Source: JBCBSK01 sp965250105
GTDB lineage: Bacteria > Pseudomonadota > Alphaproteobacteria > Rhizobiales > Tepidamorphaceae
DNA length: 64,000 nt
Direction of reading: 5' to 3'
NCBI GenBank assembly: GCA_965250105.1
Contig: OZ252290.1
Coordinates: 992,001 to 1,056,000 of the forward strand
In this document: piece after piece, positions 1 to 8,107 of the stretch
Layout: the number at the start of each line of letters is the position of its first letter
How positions within the stretch are numbered: position 1 is the first letter of the stretch
Made by a program: the position numbers and the translations under genes
Notes under the pieces: generated by a model
Seen by the model: the letters and a program-made list of their open reading frames with translations, nothing else
Database searches by the model: none
Told to the model about the DNA's origin: nothing

Positions 1-24
1 CGATCTCAAGGAAGCCATGTCGTG

Positions 25-234
25 TCATGGCGTAGCGAATACCCTCACCGGGTGCCCAATTTTATTGTTAGTGCATGAGCCGAGCGGTCTTGGATCCATT
101 TGGATGACGGTTTCCGGGGCCGGCAGGAGATAGCGCAGGTCATTATGCGGCCCTTTGGTGTTGTAGTTTTTCCTACATTTATTGATCAGAACTCGCTCCA
201 GTCGGAGATAGTAGAATATTTCTCCATTGATCAA
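25..234 (-). mobile_element. IS3-family transposase remnant (C-terminal tail)
   Basis: The minus strand encodes about 70 residues that resemble the extreme C-terminus of an IS3-family OrfB integrase. The stretch around NYNTKGPHNDLRYLLPAPET matches the usual NxxRPHSSLGYRPPAPE ending. The segments carrying the DDE residues are absent, so this is a dead fragment. Family assignment rests on this one motif, and I cannot name the element. Together with the IS5-type remnant that follows, it marks the left edge as an insertion-sequence graveyard. Confidence 0.6.
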
Positions 235-433
235 CTCTTCTCAGAATCTTGGCATTGAGGCCATAGAAGTATCCGTTTCTCCACAAATACGTGGCTCAAT
301 GTGTATCTAACCATCATAAATTTTTGATATAAATTATAGATATACATAATAAAAATAAAAAAATTTTCAATGTGGATTTATTATAAAATGTAAACCTGTT
401 AAATTTGTCTATTGTTTATATTTTAATTCGATC
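235..433. other. AT-rich spacer between two IS remnants
   Basis: No gene is visible. Positions 310-420 are strikingly AT-rich (runs of A and T around 340-400) against a GC-rich background. This fits insertion-sequence debris or foreign DNA. No intact terminal repeats were found. Confidence 0.5.
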
Positions 434-1079
434 ATGTCAAAGGATTTGGCCATTTCTGATCTTTTTCTACTCTCGTCTGCTCAAATGCCGAAGATCGAGC
501 CTTTCTTGCCCGAGCCGGGTGGGGTTCCCCGGGTGGATGATCGACCCCACGCACCTGAAGGCCCACCGCACGGCTTCAAGCCTGGCAAAAAAGGGAGTTT
601 TTCCCCGCCATATCGGGGGCACGAAAGGCGATCTGAACACGAAACCGCAAGCGGTCTGCGATGGCGAAGGCTGTCCGCTCGCCATGTGCCTCACCGCGGG
701 GCAGACCTCCGGTCATGTCGGAGCGAAGGTCCTATACCCAGCACTGGCCGAAGGCGGCGGGAGCGTCCTGATCGCCGACAAGGGCTACGATTCCGATGAG
801 TATCGCGCAGCCCTGAAAGCCAAAGGGCTCACAGCATGCATCCCGCCACGACAATGGCGAGCTTCACCGGCGACATACTACAAAACCCAGTACAGACAGC
901 GCCACAAGGCCGAGAACAGGTTCGCCAAACTGAAAGATTGGCGGCGCATCGCAACCCGCTACGATCGCCGGGCCGACGTCTTCATGGCCGCAATACCCCT
1001 TGCCGCCATCGTCATCTGGTGGCTCCAATGGATCCTGAGCCTAGGTCCGGGCAGCCCAACACAGCCAAGGAGAGCATAA
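434..1079 (+). pseudogene. IS5-family transposase, internally deleted and frameshifted
   Basis: The first 35 codons (from 434) read like an IS5-type transposase N-terminus, ending GVPRVDDR. The reading then jumps frame to the catalytic half, which starts MIDPTHLKAHR near 538 and runs to about 1040. The first catalytic Asp (MID), second Asp (ADKGYDSD) and Glu (RHKAENRFAKLKDWRR) are all present. What is missing is the roughly 50-70 residue stretch that normally lies between VDDR and the first Asp motif. The junction falls in GATGATCG (536-543), a string expected at both original sites, so a deletion between short direct repeats is likely. The normal end is also replaced by unrelated sequence. 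The product should be inactive. Confidence 0.8.
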
Positions 1080-1089
1080 AGAGACCGCC

Positions 1090-2127
1090 ATGAAAGCTGT
1101 CATGTTCGACGAATTCCAAGCCACCCCCAAGATTGTCACCGTCGATGACCCGGCGCCCGAGACGCATGGGGTCGTTCTGAAGGTGGAAGCCACCGGCGTT
1201 TGCAGGAGCGACTGGCACGGGTGGATGGGCCATGACAGCGACATCGAGCTGCCACATATCCCCGGTCACGAGCTGGCGGGCATCGTCGAAGCCGTCGGAA
1301 AGAACGTCAAGACCTGGAAAGTCGGCGACCGCGTGACGGTGCCTTTCATCTGCGGCTGCGGATCGTGCAGCGAGTGTCACGCGGGCCACCAGCAGGTTTG
1401 TCTGTATCAAGAGCAACCGGGTTTCACCCATTGGGGCAGCTTCGCGGAATACGTGCCGATCCATCGCGCAGACCTCAACGTCGTCGCCTTGCCCGAAACG
1501 ATGGATTTTGCCACCGCCGCCGGCCTTGGTTGCCGGTTTGCCACCTCCTTCCGTGCGGTGGTCGATCAGGGCAAGGTGAGCGCGGGTCAGTGGGTTGCCG
1601 TGCATGGTTGTGGTGGCGTCGGCCTCTCGGCGGTCATGATCGCCGCCGCGGTCGGAGCCAATGTCATCGGGGTCGATCTGAACCCGGTCAAACTGGCACT
1701 CGCAAGAGAGTTGGGCGCTGTTACGGCCATCAATGGAGCAGAAGTCGACGTCCCGGAAGCCATCCACGAGATTACCAATGGCGGCGCACATGTCTCTTTG
1801 GATGCTTTGGGCCATCCTTCAACGATGACCAACTCGATCCTTTGCCTGCGCCCGCGCGGCAAGCACATCCAGGTGGGCCTGATGCTGGGCGATCACGCCG
1901 CGCCGGCTGTGCCCATGTCAAAGATCGTGGGGCAGGAGATCGAACTGCTTGGCTCCCACGGGATGCAGGCGCATCGCTATGGCGCAATGCTCGACATGAT
2001 CGAAAGCGGTAAGCTAGATCCGGCTCGACTTGTGGGCGACAAGATCAGCTTGGACGCCGCGCCCGAGGCCTTGATGGGCATGGACACATTCGCCTCCGTC
2101 GGCACCACCGTCATCACGACCTTCTGA
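1090..2127 (+). CDS. Zinc-dependent alcohol dehydrogenase (MDR family)
   Basis: A complete 345-residue medium-chain dehydrogenase/reductase, predicted to oxidise an alcohol or reduce an aldehyde with NAD(P). Catalytic zinc ligands are visible as Cys38 (GVCRSDWHGW), His60-Glu61 (PGHELAG) and probably Cys148. The structural zinc loop has Cys90, Cys93, Cys96 and Cys104. The dinucleotide-binding GCGGVG lies at about 173-178. The start follows an AAGAGA ribosome site. The gene sits directly behind the IS5 remnant and converges, with a short overlap, on the doc pseudogene, so it looks like a lone survivor in a decayed patch. The substrate is unknown. Confidence 0.9.
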   Translation: MKAVMFDEFQATPKIVTVDDPAPETHGVVLKVEATGVCRSDWHGWMGHDSDIELPHIPGHELAGIVEAVGKNVKTWKVGDRVTVPFICGCGSCSECHAGHQQVCLYQEQPGFTHWGSFAEYVPIHRADLNVVALPETMDFATAAGLGCRFATSFRAVVDQGKVSAGQWVAVHGCGGVGLSAVMIAAAVGANVIGVDLNPVKLALARELGAVTAINGAEVDVPEAIHEITNGGAHVSLDALGHPSTMTNSILCLRPRGKHIQVGLMLGDHAAPAVPMSKIVGQEIELLGSHGMQAHRYGAMLDMIESGKLDPARLVGDKISLDAAPEALMGMDTFASVGTTVITTF

Positions 2128-2528
2128 GGTGTGCGGTCCGCATTTCCTCATCGACCTGCCTGCTCTCACGGAGCCAGTCGGCACGGCACGTATGTGAGAA
2201 TAAACCAGATTCCAGGCTCTCAATGATGAATTGGTGGATACCATCGGCCTCGGCCGTTAGATCGACGCGATTGATGGCGAGAGACGCAATCGTCGCGGCC
2301 ACCGCCACACGTTTATTGCCATCCAGAAAGGGATGGTTCATGGCAGGGCTTTCCCAAAGGGCCGCAGCTTCCTCGATCACATCCTTGCAGTCTTGCAGTA
2401 GCCGGTCTGCGGACGAAACAGCGCCGCTTCCAGAAGTTCCGGATCGCGCCTCCGTCGTTACCAGCCTGGCGTTCGATCTGATCCGCGTGGCTCGCGAGAA
2501 CTGCCATGGCGGTCAGATAGTCCGTCAT
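2114..2528 (-). pseudogene. doc: Doc/Fic-type toxin, broken by two frameshifts
   Basis: The reading begins with MTDYLTAMAVLASHADQIER at 2528, the usual Doc N-terminus. It must shift frame near 2445-2455 to continue as DPELLEAALFRPQTGY, and again near 2385 to reach VIEEAAALWESPAMNHPF. The Fic active-site motif HPFLDGNKRVA is intact in the last segment. The second frameshift coincides with a tandem 8-base duplication (ACTGCAAG twice). In family members this protein phosphorylates elongation factor Tu. Here no full-length product can be made. Its start overlaps the antitoxin stop (ATGA at 2525-2528), the arrangement of an intact ancestral operon. Confidence 0.85.
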
Positions 2529-2761
2529 TCAGCGAGCTTCTTGTACAAGTCCGCGTATCGGTCATGGCTCGCCTGATAGGCGGTCATCACATGGTCACGA
2601 GGTCGCGCCTGCTTCCGTTTCTCGATCAGATCAATCAGGGCCTAATCAACGCGTGCTTGAAGCTACCGTCCTTCGCTCTTTGCCAAGCGCCACACAGTGG
2701 CCGGGATTTTGGCATCGACCTGGGTCGCGAATTTCCAACGGCTGATCCCGCTGTCGAACAT
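2525..2761 (-). pseudogene. Cognate antitoxin of the Doc toxin, two nonsense codons
   Basis: A single reading frame runs from an ATG at 2761 to a TGA at 2525 and would encode 78 residues. It starts MFDSGISRWKFATQVDAKI and ends YQASHDRYADLYKKLAE. It contains two in-frame TAG codons, where Gln (GRQLQ) and Glu (DEALIDLIEKRK) would be expected from the surrounding sequence. The ATG has a good GGAAAGG ribosome site. The central part looks like a ribbon-helix-helix DNA-binding segment, but I cannot name the family. The four-base overlap with doc shows it was the antitoxin half of the pair. Confidence 0.75.
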
Positions 2762-2997
2762 CATCCTTTCCCTGCCGATCTGTCATGATGGATCGCGACA
2801 GATCGCGTTCCTGCTTAATGCAACAGACATCCCAAACCGGTCGATTCCGGGACGATACGAGAGCGAGCATTGCAGCAGCATATTGGCCTAGTCGCGTTGT
2901 CCGGCGCGTGACACTTCGACTACGGCCAGCTTGCCGCCGAAGCCGCTGAGACGTGGGCGATAACCGATCCGGCGAGACGCCGGCTGTTCGTCGACCG

Positions 2998-3531
2998 CTA
3001 TTCCTCCTCTACCCAGGTTGGCATCGCGCAAATCATCTTGCCGAGCAACCGGTCAAACTCTGCGCGCTCCTGCTTACTCAGAGGGCTACGCATTGCCTCT
3101 TGCCGAGCAAGGAACAAAGGCTCAACTTGATCAAGCAGTGCCGCTCCCGCCTTGGTGAGCCTAAGCGGTTTGGCGCGCCGATCGGCAGCGCTGACGACAC
3201 GCACGATCAGTCCACGGCTGTTCAACTCGGACACGGCGCGGCTTATCGAGTTCTTTGGCAGCCCGGTCGCCAAACATATGTCGCGGGCAACAAGCCCCTC
3301 GCCATGTTTGAGCGTATACAGGATCACGAACTCGGGGCGGCCAAGATCAAACTGCTCGCCAAGCCTTTGGTAGAGGGGTCCGGTGAAAAAGTTCGCCAGA
3401 TAGTTCAGGCTCCAAGCGGCCGAAAGCGGCACATCCTGCAACATAACAAGTGACAGTGGTCCAAATCTCTCGACCAAGGCAGCCTCTTTTTCATGCGGTC
3501 CGCCGCCTGGCCGTCTTTGCGTCAACTCCAT
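2998..3531 (-). CDS. MarR-family transcriptional regulator
   Basis: About 177 residues with a winged helix-turn-helix typical of MarR. The recognition region is around ICLATGLPKNSISRAVSELNSRGLIVR and the wing around SAADRRAKPLRLTKAG. I start it at the third in-frame ATG (3531, preceded by AAAGGG). The longer frame from 3588 would run through two palindromes that look like its operators. It is divergent from the TRAP transporter operon at 3638, which it probably represses until a ligand binds. The ligand is unknown but is likely the TRAP substrate or a product of the downstream hydrolase. Confidence 0.85.
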   Translation of the reverse strand: MELTQRRPGGGPHEKEAALVERFGPLSLVMLQDVPLSAAWSLNYLANFFTGPLYQRLGEQFDLGRPEFVILYTLKHGEGLVARDICLATGLPKNSISRAVSELNSRGLIVRVVSAADRRAKPLRLTKAGAALLDQVEPLFLARQEAMRSPLSKQERAEFDRLLGKMICAMPTWVEEE

Positions 3532-3556
3532 CGCATGCCCTTTCGCTTCGCATTTA

Positions 3557-3572
3557 AGTTCCATTTCGAACT
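3557..3572. promoter_or_regulatory. Putative MarR operator 1
   Basis: AGTTCCATTTCGAACT is an imperfect palindrome with AGTTC/GAACT arms. It lies in the divergent promoter region between the MarR gene and the TRAP operon. It matches the second site at 3581-3596 at 13 of 16 positions when that site is read on the other strand. Confidence 0.6.
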
Positions 3573-3580
3573 TTACATAT

Positions 3581-3596
3581 GGTTCCAAAAGGAACT
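3581..3596. promoter_or_regulatory. Putative MarR operator 2
   Basis: GGTTCCAAAAGGAACT has perfect GTTCC/GGAAC arms. Its centre is 24 bases from the centre of operator 1. It lies about 40 bases upstream of the TRAP binding-protein start, where repressor binding would block transcription in both directions. Confidence 0.6.
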
Positions 3597-3637
3597 AAAG
3601 TCACTCGCTGCGCATCATAAGCGCAAGGGAGGATCAT

Positions 3638-4615
3638 ATGTTCAGAATTTCGGGTCTGGTTGGCGCGATCGCGATCGGCCTTGTTGCAACGCCAAGTGCA
3701 TCAACTGAGCTGCGCATGGTCGGCGGGTTCCCCGAAGGCTTTGTTTTCACAACCGAGATTGCCGAACCGTTCATGGACCTCGTTTCCGAAGAAAGCGGTC
3801 AATCGATGCAGGTGACATTCACCGGGCCCGACGCCGTTCCGGCCTTCGAACAGTTCGAACCGGTGCAGGCGGGCGTATTCGACTTGCTGTTCACGCACCC
3901 CGCCTACCATGCCGGCACGACGTCGGTGGGACTGGCCATCGATGCCATTGGCGCCGATCCGACCAAGCGCCGCGATGGCGGCATCATCGATTTCATCGAC
4001 GAGCACTATCAGACGCTCGGCATGAAGCTGATCGCCGCGCCGGCGACAGGATCGAAGGGCTTTCGCTATTTCCTGAAAGAACCGATCACCGATGAACCCG
4101 GCCTTGACGGCCGCAAGATCAGGGGGACGGTAAGCTATCACCCCATGATAGAAGCGCTCGGCGGAACCGGCGTTGTTATCGGTGGTGGCGAAGTCTATTC
4201 AGCCCTTCAGACAGGGGTCGTCGATGGTGCCGCGTGGGGCTTGACCGGCGCCCGCGACTTTAAGTGGTACGAAGTTGCCGACTACATGGCCGATCCGGTT
4301 TTCGGGCAGGTCGGCGTCATGATCTTCATGAACCTGGATGCCTGGGCCGGTCTTGACGATGACGAGCGCGCAGCCCTGGAGCGCGCTGCCATGCGGCTCG
4401 AACAGGAATCGATTGCAAGGTTCGATGAACTGGCATCCACGGAAAAGCAGGAGCTTCTGGATCTTGGCATGAAGATGACCTCCTTTTCAGACGTCGAGTC
4501 GGCGCAATTCGAAAATCTGTGGTCGAATGGTGTGTGGTCCATCGCCGCTCAATCGAAGCCCGACGAAACCGCAGCTTTGCGCGCCTTGGCGCGCGAGGCC
4601 GGTCTTGCCGACTGA
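3638..4615 (+). CDS. TRAP transporter substrate-binding protein (DctP type)
   Basis: A 325-residue periplasmic binding protein with a signal peptide over about residues 1-22, cleaved near PSASTEL. The fold features are those of TRAP receptors, including the dimer-type long helix and the GVVDGAAWG segment that positions a substrate carboxylate. A strong AGGGAGGA ribosome site precedes the ATG. It is the first gene of a four-gene run with small and large TRAP membrane proteins and an alpha/beta hydrolase. The ligand cannot be read from the sequence, but most TRAP ligands are carboxylates. Confidence 0.9.
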   Translation: MFRISGLVGAIAIGLVATPSASTELRMVGGFPEGFVFTTEIAEPFMDLVSEESGQSMQVTFTGPDAVPAFEQFEPVQAGVFDLLFTHPAYHAGTTSVGLAIDAIGADPTKRRDGGIIDFIDEHYQTLGMKLIAAPATGSKGFRYFLKEPITDEPGLDGRKIRGTVSYHPMIEALGGTGVVIGGGEVYSALQTGVVDGAAWGLTGARDFKWYEVADYMADPVFGQVGVMIFMNLDAWAGLDDDERAALERAAMRLEQESIARFDELASTEKQELLDLGMKMTSFSDVESAQFENLWSNGVWSIAAQSKPDETAALRALAREAGLAD

Positions 4616-4646
4616 CATCGACACGACACGAAGCCTTGTTGGGCCC

Positions 4647-5129
4647 GTGAACTTCCCACGACTTCATGACGCCAGTTCGCGCCTGCTTTTTTGGCTCGCC
4701 GGATTGGCGTTGTTGGTGGCGACGGGTCTCTATCTGGTCGAGGTGACGGCACGATACTTCCTCAACGCACCAACGACGTGGAGCCTTGAGGCTGTTCAGT
4801 ATGCGCTCGCGGTTCTGATTTTTGCGGCGCTCCCCGAGGTCACGCGCCGATCCGCGCACGTCACCATCGATATCGTGCCATCGGCCTTGCCCAAGCGCTC
4901 CGCAGAAATCTTGTCTCGTATCAACAATCTGATTGGAGCGGCCGCCTGTTCGCTCGCCGCCTGGATTGCCATGATGGAAGCAGTCAAGCAGTTCGACCGG
5001 GGCTTGCTCACCAACGCCGCCCATCCGATCCCGCGCTGGTGGATCACCAGTGTGATAGCGTTAGGCCTTGCATCGTCAGCCGTTCATTTCCTCCGCCACA
5101 CAATGGCACGGCAGGCGGACCGACCATGA
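4647..5129 (+). CDS. TRAP transporter small membrane protein (DctQ type)
   Basis: About 160 residues with four predicted membrane helices: LLFWLAGLALLVATGLYLVE, a helix around VQYALAVLIFAA, one around LIGAAACSLAAWIAMM, and one around WITSVIALGLASSAVH. The conserved WSLEAVQYAL region is typical of DctQ. I chose the GTG at 4647, because the upstream extension overlaps the binding-protein gene and is not membrane-like. A TTG at 4638 is an alternative. The stop overlaps the DctM start (ATGA). Confidence 0.85.
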   Translation: MNFPRLHDASSRLLFWLAGLALLVATGLYLVEVTARYFLNAPTTWSLEAVQYALAVLIFAALPEVTRRSAHVTIDIVPSALPKRSAEILSRINNLIGAAACSLAAWIAMMEAVKQFDRGLLTNAAHPIPRWWITSVIALGLASSAVHFLRHTMARQADRP

Positions 5130-6418
5130 GTTGGGTCGTCTTTCTCGGGCTGGCGATCGGGCTTCTTCTCGTCCTCCTCGGACTCGGCATTCGGGTCTTT
5201 GTCGGTTTTCTGGTTCTCAACATTGTCGGCGTTCTCGTCCTAATCGGTCCGCGCGGCTTCGGCCTTTTCACCAATTCGCTTTTTGAGACGGCAACGTCGC
5301 CGACGTTAATGACCATCGCGCTGTTTGTGCTGATGGGCGAGATCCTGTTCAGGTCCGGAACGGTTGGCGTCCTGTTCGACAGTGTCGACAGGTTGATCGG
5401 GAACCTCCGCGGGCGGCTCTATGCGGTGGTCATCGGACTTTCCACCGTGTTCGGAGCCTTGTCCGGCTCGGCCGTCGCCGTTGCGGCGATGCTCGGGCGC
5501 TCGGTGCTGCCATCAATGCAGGACCGCGGCTATGACACCAGGCTGTCGGCCGGCACGATCCTTGCCGGCGCGAGCCTGGCACCGATCATTCCGCCCAGCT
5601 TGGTCGCCATTCTTGTCGGCTCGCTTGCCGACGTCTCCATTGCAGGGCTTCTGGTTGCCGGTCTGTTGCCCGGACTGCTGATTGCTGGCCTGACTCTCGG
5701 CTACGTCCTCTGGCGAACGCGCGGAACGATCGAGCGCGATCCGCAAGAGGTCGCCGAAACGCGTGTTGCGACGGCCCTTCTTCGCATGCTGCCGTTTCTG
5801 GTCGTCATTTTTTCCGTGATGGGCCTGATCATCTTGGGTATCGCGACGCCGTCGGAATCAGCTGCAACCGGTGTTTTGGGTGCTGTCATCGTTGCAGCGA
5901 TGTTCAGGAAACTCAGCCTCAAAATGCTTGGCGAGGCGGTCGCCTCGGCCGTGCAGACGTCCGCCGTGATCCTGATCATCGTGGTTTCGGCCAAACTCTT
6001 CAGCCAGCTCCTGTCGCTTGCTGGCGCGACCCGTGGCCTTGTGAGCGTTGTCTCCGGTCTCGATCTGCCGCCGGATGTGATGTTCCTGATCATGATGCTG
6101 ATCCCGCTCATTTTGTGCATGTTCATCGATTGGCTCGCATTCATGCTGTTGGCGATCCCCATCTACCAGCCGATCGTCAGGGCGCTCGAGTTTGACCCGA
6201 TCTGGTTCTGGACGCTGTTCATGATCAATCTCACCATAGGCTCGATGACACCGCCGTTCGGCTACACGCTGTTCGCGCTCAAGGGCGCCAACGCCGACCT
6301 TTCCACCCGCGACGTCTTCGCCGCCGCATGGCCGATCGTCAGTATCTTCATCCTCGCCATGGTCATCCTCTGGGCAGCGCCTTGGCTTGTAACAACCCTC
6401 CCAAACGTCATCCAATGA
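5126..6418 (+). CDS. TRAP transporter large membrane protein (DctM type)
   Basis: A 430-residue hydrophobic protein with about twelve predicted membrane segments. It shows DctM landmarks such as FGALSGSAVAVAAMLGR and GASLAPIIPPSL in the N-terminal half and MTPPFGYTLFALKG near the end. It is the translocation subunit, driven by a sodium or proton gradient. The ATG at 5126 overlaps the DctQ stop, which fixes the start; the longer frame is a read-through of the DctQ region. The stop in turn overlaps the start of the hydrolase gene. Confidence 0.92.
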   Translation: MSWVVFLGLAIGLLLVLLGLGIRVFVGFLVLNIVGVLVLIGPRGFGLFTNSLFETATSPTLMTIALFVLMGEILFRSGTVGVLFDSVDRLIGNLRGRLYAVVIGLSTVFGALSGSAVAVAAMLGRSVLPSMQDRGYDTRLSAGTILAGASLAPIIPPSLVAILVGSLADVSIAGLLVAGLLPGLLIAGLTLGYVLWRTRGTIERDPQEVAETRVATALLRMLPFLVVIFSVMGLIILGIATPSESAATGVLGAVIVAAMFRKLSLKMLGEAVASAVQTSAVILIIVVSAKLFSQLLSLAGATRGLVSVVSGLDLPPDVMFLIMMLIPLILCMFIDWLAFMLLAIPIYQPIVRALEFDPIWFWTLFMINLTIGSMTPPFGYTLFALKGANADLSTRDVFAAAWPIVSIFILAMVILWAAPWLVTTLPNVIQ

Positions 6419-7410
6419 ATTGGCGCGTTCACGACAATGCACGATCGCATTTCATTTCGTCGTCGGATGAAGCTGAACTGAAGCTGCATTTGCGCGTGCG
6501 CGGCGAGGAAGCGGCCGGTCCACCTGTCCTGTTCGTCCATGGCGCTACCTTCGCCAGCCGGCTCTACGACATACCGCATCCTGGCGCGAGTTGGCTTCAG
6601 GCGGCCGCCAATGCTGGGTTCACCGCCTATGCCCTCGATGTTCGTGGTTACGGCAAGTCGCAATCAGCTTTGATGATGAGCCAGTCCGAGCCCTACGCCC
6701 GCGCGTCGCAAGCCATTATCGATATCGATGACGCCGTGGCATGGATTTGCGCCCGCCACAACGTGAACCGCTTGCGTCTTGTTGGCGGGTCCTGGGGATC
6801 CAACACGTCCGCGCTCTATGCCGGCACAATCGGACGAGAGCGCGTGGCGCGTCTTGTGCTCTATGCGCCTATCTATGCCGAACGGAACGCGGCATGGCTG
6901 GAACTCCTGCGGGACCGTGAAGAGCCCGCTCGGTTCGGATCACAGTGGCGGTCTTTCAGATATGTCGACGAGGCCGCCATCCGTCGCCGCTGGGACGCCG
7001 AGATTCCGACGGGCCAAGTTGCGGCCTGGAGAGACGAGGATGTGTTTCAGGCGCTCGTGCAAGCCTCGTTTTGCGACGATCCCCTATCGGGCGAGACATC
7101 GCCGATGGCATTCCGGGTTCCGAACGGTACATTCGTCGACTTGTGGGACGCGTTCAGGGCGCACCCTGTCTACGATCCGAAAGACGTCAAATGCCCTACA
7201 TTGCTCGTTCGCGGGTCGGCCGACCCCACATCGACCCGGTCCGACGCGCTAAGCCTTTTCGAAGGGCTCGGGTCGGTGGAGAAGTCTTATCTGGAGATCG
7301 CCAACGGCGCACACTTCGTGAGTGCTGAAAGGCGCGCGCCGCTGGTCTTCTCGGCCGTTAACGGTTTTCTGGGCATCGGCGCCGGCATGCCGGCGATGAT
7401 GACCAGCTGA
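6415..7410 (+). CDS. Alpha/beta hydrolase
   Basis: A 331-residue alpha/beta-hydrolase-fold enzyme. The nucleophile elbow is GGSWGS with Ser126. The probable acid is Asp270 (RGSADPTS) and the base His300 (NGAHF). The oxyanion region is VHGATFAS near residue 42. The ATG overlaps the DctM stop, so it is translationally coupled to the TRAP importer. This suggests that it hydrolyses an ester, lactone or C-C bond in the imported compound or a metabolite of it. Family members include esterases and meta-cleavage hydrolases, and the sequence alone does not separate these. Confidence 0.88.
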   Translation: MNWRVHDNARSHFISSSDEAELKLHLRVRGEEAAGPPVLFVHGATFASRLYDIPHPGASWLQAAANAGFTAYALDVRGYGKSQSALMMSQSEPYARASQAIIDIDDAVAWICARHNVNRLRLVGGSWGSNTSALYAGTIGRERVARLVLYAPIYAERNAAWLELLRDREEPARFGSQWRSFRYVDEAAIRRRWDAEIPTGQVAAWRDEDVFQALVQASFCDDPLSGETSPMAFRVPNGTFVDLWDAFRAHPVYDPKDVKCPTLLVRGSADPTSTRSDALSLFEGLGSVEKSYLEIANGAHFVSAERRAPLVFSAVNGFLGIGAGMPAMMTS

Positions 7411-7617
7411 GTTGATCCTCTCCTGTCCGGTTCGCCGCCGCTATCTGACCTCTGCAGTCAGCTTGACCTGGGCAGCATTATGTTGAGAGCAACGCCAAAG
7501 CCCCACATCTGCGCCAGCTAAGCCCCTGCTCTTCGACGCTTGGGGAACACTGTCTCAGGTGCGGATGGAACGATCTACCGACCGTCTCTGTAGAGCCAGG
7601 AGACGGGATAGAAGACC

Positions 7618-7809
7618 ATGCAAATCACGCGTCGGTTCATCGAGAACGGCGACCGGTATGTGTTCGATTTCAAGCGCTGCGCACCGAAAGACGGCTGGGC
7701 GCGGTTCGATACGAGCCAGGACGCTTGGTATTTCGGGAACTGGGTCAATCCGCTGACCTTGCAACTCTTCAGCTATACCGACGGCGACACTCCTTTTTCC
7801 AAACCATGA
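7618..7809 (+). CDS. Small hypothetical protein, possibly truncated
   Basis: A 63-residue frame preceded by an AGGAG ribosome site. It reads like the N-terminal part of a small cytosolic protein, rich in aromatic residues (FDTSQDAWYFGNWVN). It has no membrane segment or known motif. It ends abruptly just before a stretch with transposase-like debris, so the original C-terminus may have been lost. I do not recognise its function. Confidence 0.45.
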   Translation: MQITRRFIENGDRYVFDFKRCAPKDGWARFDTSQDAWYFGNWVNPLTLQLFSYTDGDTPFSKP

Positions 7810-7892
7810 TGGCCTGAACCTCCCGAAGGCGCCACGAGATGATGCGCGGCCGTCCTTTGCCTCCAGACCTGCCAAGGTCGTGCAACATGCAA

Positions 7893-8000
7893 AACTGAAT
7901 AGGTCGACTGGTTCAATGACCGCCGGCTGCCGCCCCCTCGGAAGCATCCCGCGCATGGTGGCCAATGCGGACGATCATGCGGATCTGGAAGCTCACACCA
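7893..8000 (+). mobile_element. Possible IS3-family transposase tail, degenerate
   Basis: Translation of about 7896-7922 gives VDWFNDRRL, and a neighbouring frame continues PLGSIPRMVANADDHADLEA. Intact IS3-type OrfB proteins end with a block like VEWFNHRRLLEPIGNIPPAEAE. The two frames would need one shift to join. Only this short block is recognisable, so the assignment is tentative. The rest of 7810-8107 holds nothing else I can identify. Confidence 0.35.
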
Positions 8001-8107
8001 CAGCTGCGGAGAACACCTTAGCCAGCGTCCGGCGAACCCGGCGCTATGCACGTCCTGCAGACAGGATTTCTGAAGCACGCAGCCTTCATCTTGTTGCGCT
8101 GGTTGCC

